DNA from: a bacterium
GTDB taxonomy: Bacteria > Zixibacteria > MSB-5A5 > GN15 > FEB-12
Direction of reading: 5' to 3'
DNA length: 5,519 bases
Assembly (NCBI GenBank): GCA_030640905.1
Contig: DAOWIM010000073.1
Location: 1 to 5,519, forward strand
Made by a program: the position numbers and the translations under genes. The notes under the pieces are model-generated. The model was not told the origin of the DNA and made no database searches. It saw only the letters and a program-made list of their open reading frames with translations. Positions 4,541 through 5,519 of this stretch are shown here, piece by piece; position 1 is the stretch's first letter, and each line of letters opens with the position of its first letter.

Positions 4541-5519
4541 CATCAATCGATTCGTCGAAATACCGTTCAATATGAGGTGATTCGATATGACGATCGACTT
4601 TGCGCCTTGCAACGCGCTGGATGTTGAGCAGATGGCTGGCCGTGATGTTGTCAGTGGTGATGTTCTTGCCACCCGACCCGCATGCGAGGGTCATCGAAGG
4701 TGACAGCGAGTTATACGTCCCGCCCAGTGCGCCCTGCGAGGCCGGTTGATTGACCAAAATGCGACCGGCGTTCATCACCGAGGCAAAGTAGTCAATCTTA
4801 TCGATGTCCTGTGAGAAAATGCTGACCGTATGTCCGAGGCCGCCGTTGACATTGATGTGGCGGCAAAGTTCGATGGCATGCTTAAATCCTTTGGCGTGAT
4901 AGAAAGCCAGGATCGGGGCAAGTATCTCCATAGAGAGTGGCGCTTCCAGACCGATCTCGTCGAGTTCGGCAATCAGCAAAGTTGTGTCAGCGGGGACTTC
5001 AAATCCGGCCAACTGTGCGATCCTGGTTGGTGGCTGACCGATGACCTCTGGATTCATCACCAGGTTGGTCATATTGAAGGCCACCGGTTCGAGCTTTCGG
5101 ATCTCCTCTTCGCTCAGAAAATGTGCGCCCCCCTCTTTGAAGAGTTGTTTCGATTGTTCATAGTGACATTCACGAACAACAACCGATTGCTCACTTGCGC
5201 AGACTGTTCCATGGTCGAATGTCTTGGACTTGAATATCTGTTCGACCGCAAATGGTACATCGGCACTTTTGCCGATAAAAACCGGCACGTTACCGGGGCC
5301 GACTCCGATTGCCGGGTTGCCCGAACTGAACGCCGCACGAACCAGACCGACCGATCCGGTGGCCAGCACCAACGCGGTCTTGCGATGGGCCATGAACTGC
5401 ATCGTCTGTTCTTCGGTTGAACGTCTGATCCACTGGATACAATTCTCTGGCGCTCCGGCGGCGAGGGCCGCTTCGTAGCAGATGCGGGCTGCTTCGATTG
5501 AGCATTTCTTCGCGGCGCC
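4524..5519 (-). CDS. CoA-acylating aldehyde dehydrogenase, AdhE N-domain type, stand-alone, 5'-truncated
   Basis: Enzymes of this family convert an aldehyde plus CoA and NAD+ to acyl-CoA, or the reverse. The frame is open to the right edge; 331 residues are visible, and by comparison with AdhE roughly 130-150 N-terminal residues are missing. In partial numbering, ATGSVGLVRAAFSSG (53-67) and GVGPGNVPVFIG (72-83) match the cofactor and CoA region. FDHGTVCASEQSVVV (102-116) holds the catalytic Cys107, GLGHTVSIF (near 229-237) is a further family motif, and RILVNQPASQGALGG plus LACGSGGKN follow toward the C-terminus. The pattern resembles AdhE more than EutE. No iron-dependent alcohol dehydrogenase domain follows: the protein stops after a polar tail. 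A separate alcohol dehydrogenase would be needed to make ethanol. It converges on msrA with a 10-base gap. Acetaldehyde is the likely substrate, but longer or sulfonated aldehydes are possible. Confidence 0.93.
   Translation of the reverse strand, partial: GAAKKCSIEAARICYEAALAAGAPENCIQWIRRSTEEQTMQFMAHRKTALVLATGSVGLVRAAFSSGNPAIGVGPGNVPVFIGKSADVPFAVEQIFKSKTFDHGTVCASEQSVVVRECHYEQSKQLFKEGGAHFLSEEEIRKLEPVAFNMTNLVMNPEVIGQPPTRIAQLAGFEVPADTTLLIAELDEIGLEAPLSMEILAPILAFYHAKGFKHAIELCRHINVNGGLGHTVSIFSQDIDKIDYFASVMNAGRILVNQPASQGALGGTYNSLSPSMTLACGSGGKNITTDNITASHLLNIQRVARRKVDRHIESPHIERYFDESIDADAID

Noticed and set aside
4830..5420. 196-codon plus-strand frame antisense to the aldehyde dehydrogenase
   Set aside because: The minus strand carries an unmistakable aldehyde dehydrogenase with its catalytic Cys; the antisense frame has no motif or ribosome site I can support.

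Overview
The window looks like bacterial chromosome from an uncultured or environmental lineage. The best hint is the large secreted protein on the minus strand. Its architecture (signal peptide, FG-GAP propeller, thrombospondin type 3 repeats, and a C-terminal pair of dockerin-like units ending in a 'NIGDITYLI-YLFG' pattern) is a style I associate with FCB-superphylum candidate phyla such as Zixibacteria. That assignment is inference from protein style; there is no rRNA or other phylogenetic marker here. Base composition is moderately GC-rich and coding density is high. I see no insertion sequence, CRISPR array, tRNA or rRNA.

Layout, left to right. (1) Bases 1-182, minus strand: the N-terminal 60 codons of a PAAR-repeat spike-tip protein, starting at a TTG behind a strong Shine-Dalgarno and running off the left edge. 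Bases 183-380 hold its likely sigma70-type promoter, with an 8-bp inverted repeat just upstream of the -35 box. (2) Bases 381-3020, minus strand: an 879-residue exported protein with many calcium-binding motifs. (3) Bases 3021-3407: a gap without a convincing gene. It holds the Shine-Dalgarno and a candidate promoter for the large gene, plus a strong hairpin that probably ends the next gene upstream. (4) Bases 3408-3767, minus strand: a small VOC/glyoxalase-fold protein. (5) Bases 3768-4027: a divergent intergenic region with a perfect 7+5+7 dyad and a possible 17-codon leader ORF whose stop overlaps the msrA start. (6) Bases 4028-4513, plus strand: msrA, peptide methionine-S-sulfoxide reductase. 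(7) Bases 4524-5519, minus strand: the C-terminal 331 residues of a CoA-acylating aldehyde dehydrogenase related to the N-terminal half of AdhE. It converges on msrA with a 10-base gap.

The genes do not form one obvious operon. The right half is ordinary stress and aldehyde metabolism: MsrA repairs oxidised methionine, the VOC protein may act on a small electrophile or be a metal-dependent enzyme of unknown substrate, and the dehydrogenase interconverts an aldehyde and its acyl-CoA. The left half faces outward: a secreted or surface calcium-stabilised protein and the tip of a contractile injection machine. The most unusual items are the complete domain architecture of the large protein, its dockerin-like units with an enlarged calcium loop, the unassigned beta-rich domain before them, and the regulatory layout around the PAAR gene and msrA. 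I did not find clear evidence of a wholly new system within these 5.5 kb.
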